Of a stretch of DNA of 64,000 nt, positions 50,204 through 62,880 are shown piece after piece (positions within the stretch are counted from its first letter, which is position 1; each line of letters starts with the position of its first letter). Source of the DNA: Lineus longissimus (taxonomy: Eukaryota; Nemertea; Pilidiophora; Heteronemertea; Lineidae). The notes beneath the pieces were generated by a model. It was not told the DNA's origin, did no database searches, and worked only from the letters and a program-made list of their open reading frames with translations. The DNA is taken from positions 22,515,292-22,579,291 of the forward strand of contig NC_088312.1 in NCBI RefSeq assembly GCF_910592395.1, given 5' to 3'. The translations under genes and the position numbers were made by a program.

Positions 50204-51317
50204 TTATGGAAACGTAACAGCATTCATTTTCAGTGCGTATTTACACAATTAGAAATTTTCTCAGAAATAAAGTTTTTAGCTTTTGAGAAACTTTTAATGG
50301 GTTTTCGGCCAAGACAAATATCCACCCAGTAGAGCTTTTTCAGCCAAGTTAAAAACCCTTAGAGGTTGATCACTATCCCAAAACCATTTGGGGTTCTTCG
50401 TGTTACCAAGGAACCTCTACGGGGTCATAGACCATTGGCATAATTAAGGGCAATATTACCCGGCTGTCGGCTGCCAAGTCACCTCTTATTCTACATGAGT
50501 AGTTTCCATCAACAAATTGCCTAAGAAAGGGAAAAATTCAAAATCTGACTGAATTATCGCGCGCTTTTCCGATGTTGACTCCGATTTTAAAGATGCTTCG
50601 TTCGCAAACTGATCTTGCAAAAACGGGCATAGGTCTACCAGTAATGTGATGGAGTGAGAGTTGGGGCTCCGTGATTGAACGCAAATCAATGTATACACGG
50701 CCAGTAAAATCAGGAATTTTTTGCCAAAAATGACGAAATAGACTGTTGGAAACTGCACTGTATAAATGCCCCGCTTGCTTTGTTTGCCCTGGTGGTGACG
50801 TTCATGTCGGCAAGGATGGGGTCATTGACTCGCTTTGGCCTCTTCTCCTCGACGACAGCTACTGCAACCTGGGCTCTGATGAGCGGGGTCTGGTTCGATT
50901 ATTGGTTCAAGCATTCTGAAGATTTTATCATGTGTTAACTGTTAATAATTGCCAATGTTGTACTAGTGTCCTTGCTTGTTCCCCTTAAAGGAGGTTTTAA
51001 TAAATAATGATGATAATAAATGGGTTATTTATTGATATAAGCAAGGAAACCATTTACAGCTTCCAACCCATGAAACTTCTGAGGCATGATGGGATTTATT
51101 TCTAGAATGATTAAAAGATGATTTCTACTCACAAAGTCTTCCAAATCACTACGACTGAATCCAGATTTGTCTCCGACGCAAGTGTGATACAGACAAAGCT
51201 ACCCTGCATTAAATACTAAAATTACTCGAAATCTGCAAATTCTGGTCCGTGCATGTCTCATTAAAAACAGTAATAAAACAGTCAGCGCTGATCATGTTCT
51301 ATTATTCTTGCTTGTAA
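50204..51317 (+). other. Unassigned stretch
   Basis: A - strand frame at 50486-50758 has no domain content. No feature recognised. Confidence 0.35.
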
Positions 51318-52421
51318 GGCCCCATAAAAAAAATGTCAGTTTTCATCCCCGCCCGCATCACTTTTTTGACCCGCATCAAAAAAAATTTTATTTGTTAATT
51401 TTCAATTTCAATCACTAAATTAGGCTTTCAGCAGGTAAGAATTGATTCACTATCTATTCAGTTGCATTTCTGATGAAATTCTCTTTCCAATGATACCAGA
51501 CATGTCTACTTTGGTTCATTTTAATCAACTGTTATTCACTTTTATATGAGGAAACTCGCCCCAGCGTAGATGACGGCCGGCGGCATGCCGAACGGACGAC
51601 GATTGATTTGGCGCGAAAAACGCTACACTCATCAAATATGCCAAACACCATTGACACATCAGAGTTTTCAGCGTAACAAACAATATCACAGTGATTTTAG
51701 ATAGTCAATGCTGTTTTACAATACTTTTCAAGGAGGTTCAGAGGAATTTGTTGAAAGATTTTGTCTTCAATTGCCAAATTCGCGCCTTTTTCAGAACACG
51801 TGCTCTCCCGGCGCTAAATGTATAGCGCATCTCATGGCGCCTCGTTGAACTAAATCTTCCACTTTTTGATACTAGCTGCCAGAATGCCGTTTGTCGTGTT
51901 ACAGATTGTGCATAAAGCACGTATTTTGAAGGCGTGGTACGGAACATCTGTCCCGCCTCAAGCCACAATGAGTGACATTTATTCTGAGTTTTCAAGTGGC
52001 ACATGGAGATTCCTTATTACACCTCATTTCCAGAGGAACCACTGTGCTTTGAATGTGGTACAGATGAGGATTTGTGCATCTATGATGCCAAGAAGAACTT
52101 CCCATTGTGTGAAAGGTGCAGGGGTACTGGAAAAACCTTCCAGGAAAGGCGAACAAAGGCCTTCGCACCTCGGGGGGCGGGGGGGGAGACTAACTTTTCA
52201 CTTGTGAGAATGACGTCAGGCCTGTAGGACAATGAAAGAGGCACCAGGGTGTAGTTAAGCATAAATTTATAGCATCAATTTCATGTTCAATTGTTCATGT
52301 TGCTTTCATTTAAATACCCGTTTCTGTTCTGAAAAAATAAAAAATAAAAAATAAAAACCGCCCTCCCTCATCACTTTCTTCAGAAAAAAGGATGATAAAC
52401 TAACATTTTTTTTATGGGGCC
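51318..52421. mobile_element. 1.1-kb DNA transposon with internal ORF
   Basis: Ends GGCCCCATAAAAAAAATGTC (left) and a right end whose complement reads GGCCCCATAAAAAAAATGTT are inverted repeats; similarity continues through the G/C-rich CCCGCC tracts. It encloses the frame at 52003-52227. Confidence 0.75.
52003..52227 (+). CDS. Cys-rich ORF inside the 1.1-kb transposon (partial)
   Basis: A frame with CFECGTDEDLCIYDAKKNF and then PLCERCRGTGKTFQERRTK. Two CxxC pairs (CFEC, CERC) suggest a zinc ribbon. The 5' start is unclear: ATG at 52003 is possible, but a spliced entry is equally so. It is likely element-encoded; the family is not recognised. Confidence 0.4.
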   Translation: MEIPYYTSFPEEPLCFECGTDEDLCIYDAKKNFPLCERCRGTGKTFQERRTKAFAPRGAGGETNFSLVRMTSGL

Positions 52422-52631
52422 TAATAGGCCGTATATAGGTCGGTGTAATTGTATTTCCCTCTCAGTTCCCATTTATCTTCAACTGTCATATGGTCATTGA
52501 CGTACTTAGTCATTTTTGTGTGTTTTTGTCCACAAATTAGTCATCAAATGTTCAGTTTAATGGCAATGATAGAGAAATAATGACGTGCGGAGTTTTTTAA
52601 ATATCACTTCTGAAAGCAAATATCCAATACA

Positions 52632-52733
52632 TTGGCTGCTATGAATAAAGTCTAGCAACTGTTTTAAGGCCTAGTGAATTTTGTATGGAGTTTTAGATAA
52701 AATCACTTGCTAGCCTCTATTCATATCACCCAT
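52632..52733. mobile_element. Relative of the 122-bp MITE
   Basis: Ends TTGGCTGCTATGAATAAAG and CTCTATTCATATCACCCA match the element at 24102-24223, and TTTTAGATAAAA lies inside. Confidence 0.7.
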
Positions 52734-52737
52734 TGAT

Positions 52738-53060
52738 TCATAAATGGGGCAACTCGTACTGCAGTTACAGTCGATGATGTGAAATCCAAGATGGCCGCCT
52801 GGCAGCCACCTTTGATATTCATAGGTGACCTCTCCCACCCAGCCCCATCATGACACAGACTATTCAACCCCATCGGGCAACTCGTTGTTCAGCAGCAGTC
52901 CAAAGACGTAAAGTCCATGATGACCCCTGGCAGCCTTCTTTGATGTTGGATTGGGCCCAAAATCAATAGGTTACCTCTCCCATCCCAACCCATCATGTCA
53001 TTGAAAATTCAAGCCCATCGGGCGTCTCGTTCAGTAGTTACAATCCAGAATCCGAAATCC
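52738..53060 (+). repeat. Degenerate ~150-bp tandem repeat
   Basis: The phrases GGGCAACTCGT, GGCAGCC, TCTCCCA and CAGCCCCATCATG recur in order about two and a half times. Confidence 0.5.
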
Positions 53061-53572
53061 AAATCCAATCCTTGCGGTGATTGGGATCAATAGCTGCAGT
53101 GGTTACGAAATGTGAACATTTCGCAATTTTACATGATCTTTGCCCTCTGTGACCTTGACAAAAGGTCAAGGTTAAACCAGTATGGTACATTATGTCCCCT
53201 CATAAAAGTACATTATGTCCCCTCATATAGTATATATATATGACCAATTAACTTGCATTTGCAGCTAAATTGAGACGTCTATAATTCGTAGTCATTTCAA
53301 GGTCAGTGCGCCTACCAAAAGTAATTGTTTTATTTCACACACCCCTGGACTGTTCCGGCCTAGTATTCATAATTCGGAGTGGAAGTTTTCGAGGACTGTG
53401 TTAGTACATTTGCGGTGTTTACTATAGACTGTTCAATTTATATGAGAAGAGGATGTTGTGATATCCATCACGCGACTGGGGTTGGAAAGATGGACGTTTT
53501 GTAATATTTAGTATCAACAATAACGTACAGCTAGATATTCGTTTACCTCATCAAACATCCATATTACAACAC

Positions 53573-54150
53573 ATGCAAACACCAGTATGTCGTGTTGAAG
53601 AACTTCCATCTCTCTTCTGGAATTTCATTCCAGTGAGTGTCCCAGGAATGTGCAGTTTGATATACCAAGTAGCAACAGGCAACACTACACCCCCCTGTGC
53701 AGAATGGTTCCAGTCCTTGAAGACACCACCAGTGCCAGTCACAACACCGCCAATCCCCACTGCGACTGTCACAGGTGTTGAAATGGAGAACACTTCATCA
53801 GTTTCCAATGAAGACAATGGCGAAGATGAAAGAACGATGGATTCCACCTCTAGTTGTTGGGAGGTTTCGACGAAATGTTCTTGACTCCTTGAATTTGCAG
53901 CGCCAGCTTCAGCACAGGTTTAGTCTGAGGCCCAGTGAGGGATATCGACAGCACAGGTTCAAATTCACAGCAGGACCAGCATTACTGAACGAGCTTCGAA
54001 ATGTGTTTCAGGATATTGAAAAGCGCTACTGTGATGATCCCCAATACTTTGAAGAGCCAAGATCGAAGTTCATCAAGGAGGCACAGTCACTCTCTTCTAG
54101 TTCTACTCTTGTTTCTGCTCTCGTCTGCAAAAAGCCCCTCGTAGTCACTA
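53573..54150 (+). pseudogene. Unrecognised coding relic, frameshifted and cut by a repeat
   Basis: A frame from ATG 53573 (MQTPVCRVEELPSLFWNFIP...) with a Pro/Thr-rich and then an acidic part stops at 53884. An overlapping frame takes over with RNVLDSLNLQRQLQHRFSL and FEEPRSKFIKEAQSLSSSS, until sequence of the Helentron-like repeat begins near 54140. The overlap suggests one frameshift in a single former protein. No family recognised; it could itself be transposon-derived. Confidence 0.35.
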
Positions 54151-54608
54151 ATAAGCGAGATATTGCACTTTTTACCTTTTTACGTTTTGGCCCCCTGGTG
54201 GCCAAGTCGAGAATCAGATCAGACCGAAATTCAGTGTCAGCAGTTATATGATGTAGGGATTCCTGTGTACAAAATTTTAAGTTCATAACTTCAGTGGTTA
54301 AGAAACATGCCCGACTCAAACGGCCAATTTACGCAATTTGATCCCTGTGAGCTTAAAAATTAGGTCAAATCAAAAACCTGTACGATATGTGATGTATCCT
54401 TGCTAGGAGAACCTACCATAAAATTTCTATCGAAAACGAGTCACTCATAAGAGATATATCACACTTTTTAGGTTTCCACTTCTGGCCCCCTGGTGGCCAA
54501 GTCAAGAATTAGATCGGACAAAAATTCATTGTCAGAGGTCACCTGACCTGGGAGGTCCTGTGTACAAAGACGATGACGACAGACGACGGACACAGCAGTG
54601 TTGAATAG
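54140..54608. mobile_element. Partial Helentron-like copy
   Basis: Carries the same phrases (ATAAGCGAGATATTGCAC, GGCCCCCTGGTGGCCAAGTC, GGTTAAGAAACATGCCC) and ends in a GACGACAGACGACGGACAC run. No left end. Confidence 0.75.
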
Positions 54609-54611
54609 ACG

Positions 54612-54800
54612 GTTTATGCCTGTTTCGCCTATTCCTGTTTCGCCTACAAAATTCCTGTTTCGCCTATTCCTGATTCGCCTATTCCTGTTCCGCCTATTCC
54701 TGTTCCGCCTATTCCTTTTTCGCCTATTTCCTGTTTGGCCTATTTCCTGTTTGGCCTATTTCCTGTTTCGCCTATTCCTGTTTCGCCTACTTTCCAGTAC
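54612..54800 (+). repeat. CCTGTTTCGCCTATT short tandem repeat
   Basis: About a dozen 14-16-base units with small changes, such as CCTGTTCCGCCTATT and CCTGTTTGGCCTATTT. Confidence 0.9.
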
Positions 54801-55408
54801 CCCTACAATAAATCGACTCTCCCACGGGGAACCTGAGGGATGCATGTCCATTTTATGGGGAAAATGTGAGGGGACAATTGGATGATGTTAACGATGTGAT
54901 GACAATTTGACTAATCAAATGCCATCAACTTTGTTAACAAACCATGCCATGACCGTTTTGAAAGAGTCACCTTGAAAGCGGGGACAGTCCGGGACTTATT
55001 TGACCATAGGACCATAGGACCATACTGACACACAGTAATGAAACGGCCAGGGGCCATTGTGCTCACCGTATAGATATTTGGTGCTTTGTAATTCATCCAG
55101 ATTAAGACACATTGTACATGTATAGTATATAGGTCAAACCAAAGTCGGTATGACATGTGATGTATCGTTGCTTGGAGTAAGTACCATAAGAATATCATCA
55201 AAAACAAGTCAATAATAAACGAGATATTGCACTTTTTACCTATTTTAGTTTTGGCCTCCTGGTGGCCGAGTTGAGTATCAGATCAGATCGAAATTCGGTG
55301 TCCGAGGTTACATGACGTAGGGAGTCATGTGTATCAAATTTCAAGTTCAAAGCTTTAGTGGTTAAGAAACGTGCCATAGTTACAATCAAACGACAACTTT
55401 ACGCCATT

Positions 55409-56346
55409 TGACCTCTGTGACCTTGAAAAGCAGGTCAGATCAAAAACTCATATGATATGTGATGTATCCTTGCTAGGAGAACCTACCATAAAAATGTTAT
55501 TGAAAACGAATCACTAAAAATAAGCAAGATATTGCACTTCTTACTTTTTCCATTATGGCCCCCTGGTGGCCGAATAAAGAATCAGATCGAGCCAAAATTT
55601 GGCATCAGAGGTTATCTGATGTAGGGGGTTATATGCACCAAGTTTCAAGTTCATAGCTTTACTGGTTAAGAAACGTGCCATAGTTTACACTCTAACGGCC
55701 AATTTACGCCATATGACCTCTGTGACCTTGAAAAGTAGGTCAAATTGAAAACCCGTAAGATATGTGATGTATTCTTCCTAAGGGTACCTACCATAAAAAT
55801 TTTATCGAAAACAAGTCACTTATAAGCGAGATATCACACTTTTTAGATTTCCACTTTAGGCCCCCTGGTGGCAAAGTTGAGAATCAGATCAAACTGAAAT
55901 TCAGCACCAGAGGCTATGTGATATAGGGGGTTATATGTACCAAGTTTCAAGTTCATAGCTTTAGTGGTTAAGAAACGTGCCATAGTTTACACTCTAACGG
56001 CCAATTTACGCCATATGACCTCTGTGACCTTGAAAAGTAGGTCAAATTGACAACCCCTAAGATATGTGATGTATTCTTCCTAAGGGTACCTACCATAAAA
56101 ATTTTATCGAAAACAAGTCACTTATAAGCGAGATATCACACTTTTTAGATTTCCACTTTTGGCCCCCTGGTGGCAAAGTTGAGAATCAGATCAAACTGAA
56201 ATTCAGCACCAGAGGCTATGTGATATAGGGGGTTATATGTACCAAGTTTCAAGTTCATAGCTTTAGTGGTTAAGAAACGTGCCATAGTTTACACTCTAAC
56301 GGCCAATTTACGCCATATGACCTCTGTGACCTTGAAAAGTAGGTCA
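55409..56346. promoter_or_regulatory. Repeated nuclear-receptor half-site clusters in copy 2
   Basis: Each unit contains TGACCTCTGTGACCTTGAAA followed by AGCAGGTCA or AGTAGGTCA: two direct TGACCT half-sites three bases apart (DR3 geometry) and one opposed AGGTCA. TGACCTTGA is the complement of TCAAGGTCA, the ERR/NR5A monomer site. Binding is inferred from the motif only. Confidence 0.4.
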
Positions 56347-56604
56347 AATTAAAAACCCGTATGATATAAGATGTATATTTGCTATGAGTACCTACAACAA
56401 AAGTTTCATCGAAAACAAGTCACTAATAAACGAGATATCACACTTTTTAGATATCCACATTTGGCCCCCTGGTGGCCAAGTAGAGAATCAGATCGGACAG
56501 AAATTTAGTGTCACAGGTCATCTGACCTAGGGGGTCATGTGTACAAAGTTTTAAGTTCATAGGCCTAGCGGTTAAGAAACGTGCCACTGTTTTTGAACTA
56601 GGAT

Positions 56605-56610
56605 ACGACG

Positions 56611-56650
<40 letters not shown>

Positions 56651-56680
56651 ACGGACGACGACGGACGACGGACACTGCGG
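56605..56680 (+). repeat. (ACG)n simple repeat
   Basis: GAC/ACG triplets with GGACGACG interruptions at the right end of copy 2. Confidence 0.9.
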
Positions 56681-57021
56681 TATTGTATAGACTCCCCTAC
56701 GGTGAGCCAAAAATGCAGTAATAAATTCGGTACATACATGCTGCCACTACTGAAACATGTTTTAGTCATGCAATTAAAAAAATAAAACAAATTGACAGTG
56801 ACACTTCTATCTGCAAATCTGGCGTTGATTCAGAAGTTGTAACAATAGTAAGATGTTGTGTTCGTGGGTGCGTGTGTGTGTGTGTGTGTGAGATGGGATT
56901 GAAAAAGGGTGTGGGAGGTCTTGGGGAGGAGGGGGACTCTAGTAGCTGTAGTGAGTGCTGGACGTGTGATTGATCAATGTTGTGCTAGTTGTGTAGCTAT
57001 TGTTGTTATTTTAGCTGTTAG

Positions 57022-57172
57022 AGTAGTTATCGTAGTTATCTAGCTGGTATAGTTGTTAGAGTAGTTATCGTAGTTATCTAGCTGGTATAGTTGTTAGAGT
57101 AGTTATCGTAGTTATCTAGCTGGTATAGTTGTTAGAGTAGTTAGAGTAGTTATCTAGCTAGTATAGTTGTTA
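57022..57172 (+). repeat. 38-bp minisatellite, about 4 copies
   Basis: The unit holds GTAGTTATCGTAGTTATCTA followed by GCTGGTATAGTTGTTAGA. The last unit is shortened. Confidence 0.88.
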
Positions 57173-57780
57173 TTCTTTTGGTTTTGTGTATCCTGCTCAT
57201 CATCTATTTTAACCTATTCAGCTTTCAGTTGTCCAGGCCAGGCCAGGAGACCGATGACAATGATAGATCGGGTTCGATTCAAGCTATACGCTTGGTGTAT
57301 TTGGTTATCGTGACTGGCGACTTGAGTCTAACTCATCTCATGTCCAAAGCGCGGTGGCTGGGTCCCAGGCATGCTTGCCACTTTGTTCTGCGGTCCTCAT
57401 CTAAGTTTCGACGGTGATGACATGGACTTAGGTTCAGGGTACGTGTTCCCCTTGAGTCATCGTGGTTGATTGATGCGGGCAATAAGAGTTGCGTGTCGCT
57501 AGTCATTCAATTGGTCCCCTTGTTTTAGAGTGTTGGCGGGATAAGTCTTACGACTGTTAACAATAGTAAGCAATAGCTGGCCAGCGATCCCCTACCTGAT
57601 CTCGAGGGGGATGGAATGACTGGGGTCCAAGTCCTGTTGTTAACCTGCGGAATTTCGTCGGACGAAATGTCAGGCGTGTCCGTGTGGGACTAGTGCTAAA
57701 CCAGTTTAGTACTTATGACGAAGACATTGGGCTCTTTGGATAACAACAGTGTACTTGACCTCCTTGTGCTCCACAAAACT

Positions 57781-57788
57781 TATAAATA
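57781..57788 (+). promoter_or_regulatory. TATA box
   Basis: TATAAATA in a G+C-mixed context, about 30 bases before the likely start of an exon that ends at a good donor (57915|GTAAGC). Confidence 0.5.
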
Positions 57789-57809
57789 TACCCGCTGAAA
57801 TTGACACGA

Positions 57810-60800
57810 CGGAGTAGAAGAAGAAGAGCCGGCCTCAGCTTGTCAGCCGAGAAGAGCAGAGAAGACACTGGACCCCAAGAATACAGTGTTCCTGCCGATG
57901 TTGGAGCCCAACAGGGTAAGCATCACTTAGTCCTCAGTCACATCTTGATTAAAAGATGTTAAAATAACTTTGAAAAAAGTATCCATCTGACATACACTAT
58001 TTCATTTATGCGGTGGTCACACTGAAATGAACGACTGTTATGAATAATCGCATTTGTTTCGACATGGCCACATCTGAAGCTGGTAAGCTAGTATGAAAGT
58101 TGACCGTTAATGGTGCCTTGTGACAAAACGCGGCAAGAGTGGCACTTTTCAAATTGAATCGAATGCTCATTAGGCCAAGTGTTATAGCACCGAGACTCTT
58201 TTGAAAACAATTTTAAATCCGATTCTGTGTGAACACAGCATAATAACTGATGCAGTAAAAACACTCCGAAAGCCATATTGAAAAATTAGATAAACCCCTC
58301 AACAAAAATATGATTCTTATTTTGCAGCCCGGGCCAACATTGTACAAGGGCCACAAGGACCAGGGACACAAGGACAAGGGACACACCAGGACCAGCCCGA
58401 CTGAGCGATGTTGCAGAGATGAACGTCGATCGCTCTCTGAAGGAGGTGTAAAGGAGGATGCAAACATTGGTAACTGTACTCTGAAGCATATTTTTATTCA
58501 AAATCATCACTGACACTGTCACTAGATGCTTGCAGTGACATCGTGGTCGTTTTATGTTATCAGTCAAAACCAAACAAGTGTCAAACATTCTAATTTTTAA
58601 AGAGGCAGCCAACTTGAGAATTTGTTTGTAGATCGAAGTTGGTTTTAAAGCTGAAATTTTGATCTGACCATTGGCACCCAAAGAAATTGGGGCTGATCAG
58701 TGAAAAATGATAAAAAAGCAAGCAGAAATTGAAGGGTGTCATTGAAATTAATGTCCACTTATACTTAGGAATCATCCGAAATAGACTGAAGCCAAAAGAA
58801 ACTATTTTTTCTCTGGGAACCCTTTCCCCCCAGCAAGATATTCAGCAGTGCCACTTTATACAAAAAAGGAAGCCTGAAAGTTTATGAAAATGAAACCTGA
58901 CACTTGAAGTGACACCCAACTCGCCCAAATGAAAAACGAAAATTCTTTGGGTTTCAATCTATTCTTTTTGAGATAGGTCCTTGAATGTATTTTTCCTGTT
59001 ATCTAGCCCTCTGCAGTTTGAGATGATGGCTGTCGAGAAGACCCAACGACTCAACCAAGATCTACAATCGTACTACGGTAGACGGGACTCTCAAAGATTT
59101 GGATGACGAAGGAATCCAATGCTTATACGGTAAATATAAACTTGAACTTCAGATGATGACATGACAGTATATGAGCATCCAACCGTTTCCAGAAACGAGT
59201 GATGATTTTTTGAAAAAACCACTTCAGTCGCTATTTAGATTTGATCGACCCAATTATTCGGGCAGAGATGTGCTATGGTGACGATACCCACATATTGCTT
59301 ATACCCCCATGTTGCTTGAAGACTTCAGCAACTCAGGGAGATCTTGAATGTTGATTGGGAAACCTTGGACCGTAAAACCGAACAAACTCAGCCCTGAAGT
59401 GTACTAACAGGGTGTACCGATATTAAAATAGGTAATCCATATGTTCTGTAGCTGCACCTATAATAGACAGGCTATTAGATTTTCCACCCATGGTTTCATC
59501 ACTGCATCAATCCAGTTACACTTTACTAAACACGAACTGCGTCAAAAGTAAAAGAGACACATCTGTGCAGTGGTTTGGGTCCTTGACAAGCGGCCATGAG
59601 CTTCTGGGCTCACCGGTTGAAAATGCTCAGGTTGTCGTGCTGATTGAGCAGCTAATCTGAGTTCCAGTTCCACTGAAAGGTTTCAGAGGAAACAGCTGGG
59701 CGATGACCACAACCATTGTCGACATGGTGTAGGATTTAAGAGTTGTGATTCTATCAATTGAGTAACCCTAAATTTTGTTTTCCAGTCGCTCAAAGATGCG
59801 GGCAGACGATTGAGAGTCGAGTGGATTCAGTGGATCGAATGGTTGTGCTGAGGGATATCCATGTGCAGGAGTGATGAACCACAGTGCAGCAAACGATGCC
59901 TTGACAGACCAATTCAAGGAGAACCTTCGCTAAGATCAGGAAGGGAACGTGTTTGCTGTGTGGATGGATTGGACACACAAATGTCCGTCATTCTAATAGA
60001 CTATAATGACAATGCTCTGATAGACTATAATGACATTCCAACTCCGAAGGGACTCTCTGGACTTAGGGAAAGCTACGGACATAGAGCCCGGACATGATAT
60101 CCTGCAGCCACCACGAGGACAGCCTATCTCATACCTTCGGAGGGATGCCATCACACGGTAATATAAACAAATCAATTTCAATTTTTAAAATGTCCTTGAT
60201 TAGGTGTAGCCTGATTTAGAGATCGTCAGCTCTCTGTTGAGGAACAATTTTCGAATCTTGTTTTTGGGATACCAATTACAGTGGGATTTTCATCAAACTC
60301 CCACTGATGATAGTTTGGACCAATCTTAAGTACTAAGGAGGTGTGACCTTAGACTTCCGTTTTTCGTATAGGCAACAGGTCTTAATTCAACGGACTATAC
60401 TTATCATACTATACAGTTATGGATTCAAGTCCTATTTATACCAAAGATGTTTAGTAACTCGGATATAACATTGCGTGATAGAATAAGTTCCCTCCGTGAC
60501 ACTCTATCCTGGGACAGATATTCCTGCTGCACCAGTATTCTTCATAGTGTCCTATCTAATACATTTCCGTAAGATGGGCATGGCATCTGGTGTGGTCTAT
60601 TTCTGGTCACCATCAGACGACTGCAGGCTGCACCTGGGAAAAATATCCAAATAGTCATCGATGGAGCCTTCTGCTGACAAAATATCCAGTAGATACAAAT
60701 GATAACAATCACAGCTTCATCACAAGTCGGCATCTCCCAATAATCGCAATCATCACAAATTCCTTGCTTTGTATGAATGGCAGTGGGCGAGGGAAACCGT

Positions 60801-61060
60801 GTCAATGGTTGTAAAAAAACTACAGCCCGTTTCTAAACCAGCATGAATTGTCTACTAGATATCTATACAGTCAGCACAATGGCCCCCTTGACAAATTATC
60901 GTCTTAGCAAGTGCACCTACATGTACAATCTCAATTTCATGTTGTCTTTTTCTTTTCAGCATGATGAGCCATCCCGCAGAAGGGAGAAGGATGCTCCCAT
61001 CGCCGTCAAGTAACAGTACGACGGTTAGATTGTATTTTGTAACCGTAGGCTTCATCGTTT
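57810..61060 (+). other. Candidate multi-exon transcription unit, coding status unclear
   Basis: Exon-like segments with matching splice sites: about 57810-57915 (donor AGG|GTAAGC), 58328-58469 (acceptor cttattttgcag, donor GTAACT), 59007-59129 (acceptor tgttatctag, donor GTAAAT), 59786-60157 (acceptor ttgttttccag, donor GTAATA) and from 60960 (acceptor ttttcttttcag). ATG at 57898 gives MLEPNR, which joins in phase to PGPTLYKGHKDQGHKDKGH in segment 2, a short Lys/His/Gly repeat. Segment 3 has a stop soon after the join in every tested phase. It could be a short-protein gene, a non-coding RNA or a decayed gene. Confidence 0.4.
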
Positions 61061-62715
61061 TATCAAAATATCTGATTGAAAGGTGATTTAATGAAAATTC
61101 TAATTTTTCTGATGGTGAGAAGGCAAATATTTACCTTGCTTATGACAAGCATAGATCCTTTTAATCTATGCTTGGTTATGACCATGACCTATGCCATGGT
61201 TCAAAATCTTACACTTATTTAGAGAAGGAATTGAAATTTTCATTATGGGGGGGGGGGGGTGTTTTTGTCTAACAAGGGAGCCAATACCCAAACAAAATAA
61301 TTTTCAAGCAAAATTTTGTGCTTAATGAAATAAGGAAGAACAATCTAGGGGGGGGGGGTTGTTTGTGGCTACAAGAGGAGCCAACAGCCGCCTTGGGCAT
61401 ATCAGGACCCTGAAATTCTTTCAGGCAAATTTTTCTGCTTTAAAAAATCACCGAATTCATCAGATATTCATTTGATTATATCCATCACTTTAGACATGGG
61501 GTCCATGTGTTGTTGTTTCGCTGACCCCACGAAACAAGAACACATGTGTCTGGTGGAACCGTAGGCCTTTCATACTGTTTCTCGATCTCATCAGTACCAC
61601 AGAATCAACTGACATGGCCTGGGCTCCGATGCCCTGGACCCTTCACACTGGCTGGATCGGTTGCTCTGTACATGTACCTTCATGCTCGAGACAACTGACC
61701 AACAGTGATATGTTGAATTTGAATTTTCTTACCCGGGCAATGCCCGTTGGCAAAAATCTTGAAATACCAAAACATCTTTACAATTGAACTAAAACAGTTA
61801 GTTGAACTCTCACTGTTTTATTGAAAATGAAACATGCCAGAATATCAAAAGTTTGAATTTTTGATATTCGTATGAAAATTTTAAAAAATTTTACAAACAA
61901 GACTGATCCTACCCTAGTGGTCACACAGGAACAAAGTCAGCCTCTTTTCATTTTTATTCAAAAGACCTTTCATTGTAAGGGCATTGTCATGATCTGTTGG
62001 TTAGGAAAGTATCTTCTAAACCCGTCATGACAATTTTGGTTGGACTTGATACTGAATTGATCGAGAAAAGTGTAATTTTAAAACGTAACTTTTAGACGTT
62101 TGTCCTGTATGAATGTATTTGTAAATCCTGTGTGTAAAATTTTAAAAAATTGTGAAATGTATTAAATGACTTTACGACTTGGCCAAAAGTATGGCAAAGC
62201 CAACTTTTAATCTTTGCCCTGTCAAGGTCACCTCTTTTGTCATGCAAATAACATATCCGAACTGCGCCTTTTGTCATGCTAAGTGGCAGCCAGCTCTGTC
62301 CAGCGGCCATGACAAAAGTGGTTCCTTTGTTATTCAAATTGGGTCCTGCAAATCAACAGCAGTGACCAAACCTATTGTCAGCTGACATGGCTCACCTGAA
62401 GCCATGAACAATAGGTTTTAATACAATAGCTATTCATGTATAATAAACAGGATGAATGCATGAAGAGGTTTAGTGCCAACTCAAACCATTGTGTATAGTT
62501 GAGTCTATTGTGTTTGATCTCAAGTCAGCATTGTGTTGCAAGGACACTTATTAGTGTTTCTTTGTGACCTCTTGTAAAGAAGTTGACCATGTCTTGAGGG
62601 GATAGTGCTACTATCCTATCTCCTGGTCCTCTTCTTGTATTGGGCTTTCGGAGTGGTGCAGCAAAAAAATGTAGACGTTCATTGTATAATGTACAATGTA
62701 TTGAGTCATTTTAAA
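61061..62715 (+). other. Unassigned stretch
   Basis: Two related segments with poly-G tracts (about 61248 and 61350), each followed by AGGAGCCAA/GGGAGCCAA, are a small diverged duplication. No gene recognised. Confidence 0.35.
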
Positions 62716-62719
62716 CATA

Positions 62720-62880
62720 AGCGCCTGTCACCTGTGTGATGGAGATGGCGACTCCCTCCGATTGCGTAGGTTTTCTCCCGGTATGTGGGTTTCCTCCTAC
62801 ACAACATTCCAATTCGTCATGTGTCTTCCTTGGAATGTACAACAATAAAGATTTTTTTGAAAGAAAAACAGTTTTTTTCT
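62720..62880 (+). repeat. Retroposon 3' end-like segment
   Basis: GGTTTTCTCCCGGTATGTGG, GTTTCCTCCTACACAACATT and a terminal AACAATAAAGATTTTTTT resemble the conserved 3' parts of SINEs and LINEs seen in many marine invertebrate genomes. No head was identified. Confidence 0.4.

Larger units (their letters stand above)
55037..56711. mobile_element. Helentron-like element, copy 2 (non-coding, 1.7 kb)
   Basis: The left end AATGAAACGGCCAGGGGCCA with GCTCACCGTA (55061-55070) equals copy 1. The right end is an ACG run, then CTCCCCTACGGTGAGCC (TACGGTGAGC at 56698-56707). The interior is three to four ~302-bp units (TGACCT anchors at 55409, 55714, 56016 and 56318) with no coding capacity. Confidence 0.75.

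Noticed and set aside
54598-54885. 95-codon frame rich in Phe/Leu/Arg
   Set aside because: It is a reading through the short CCTGTTTCGCCTATT repeat; no independent coding evidence.
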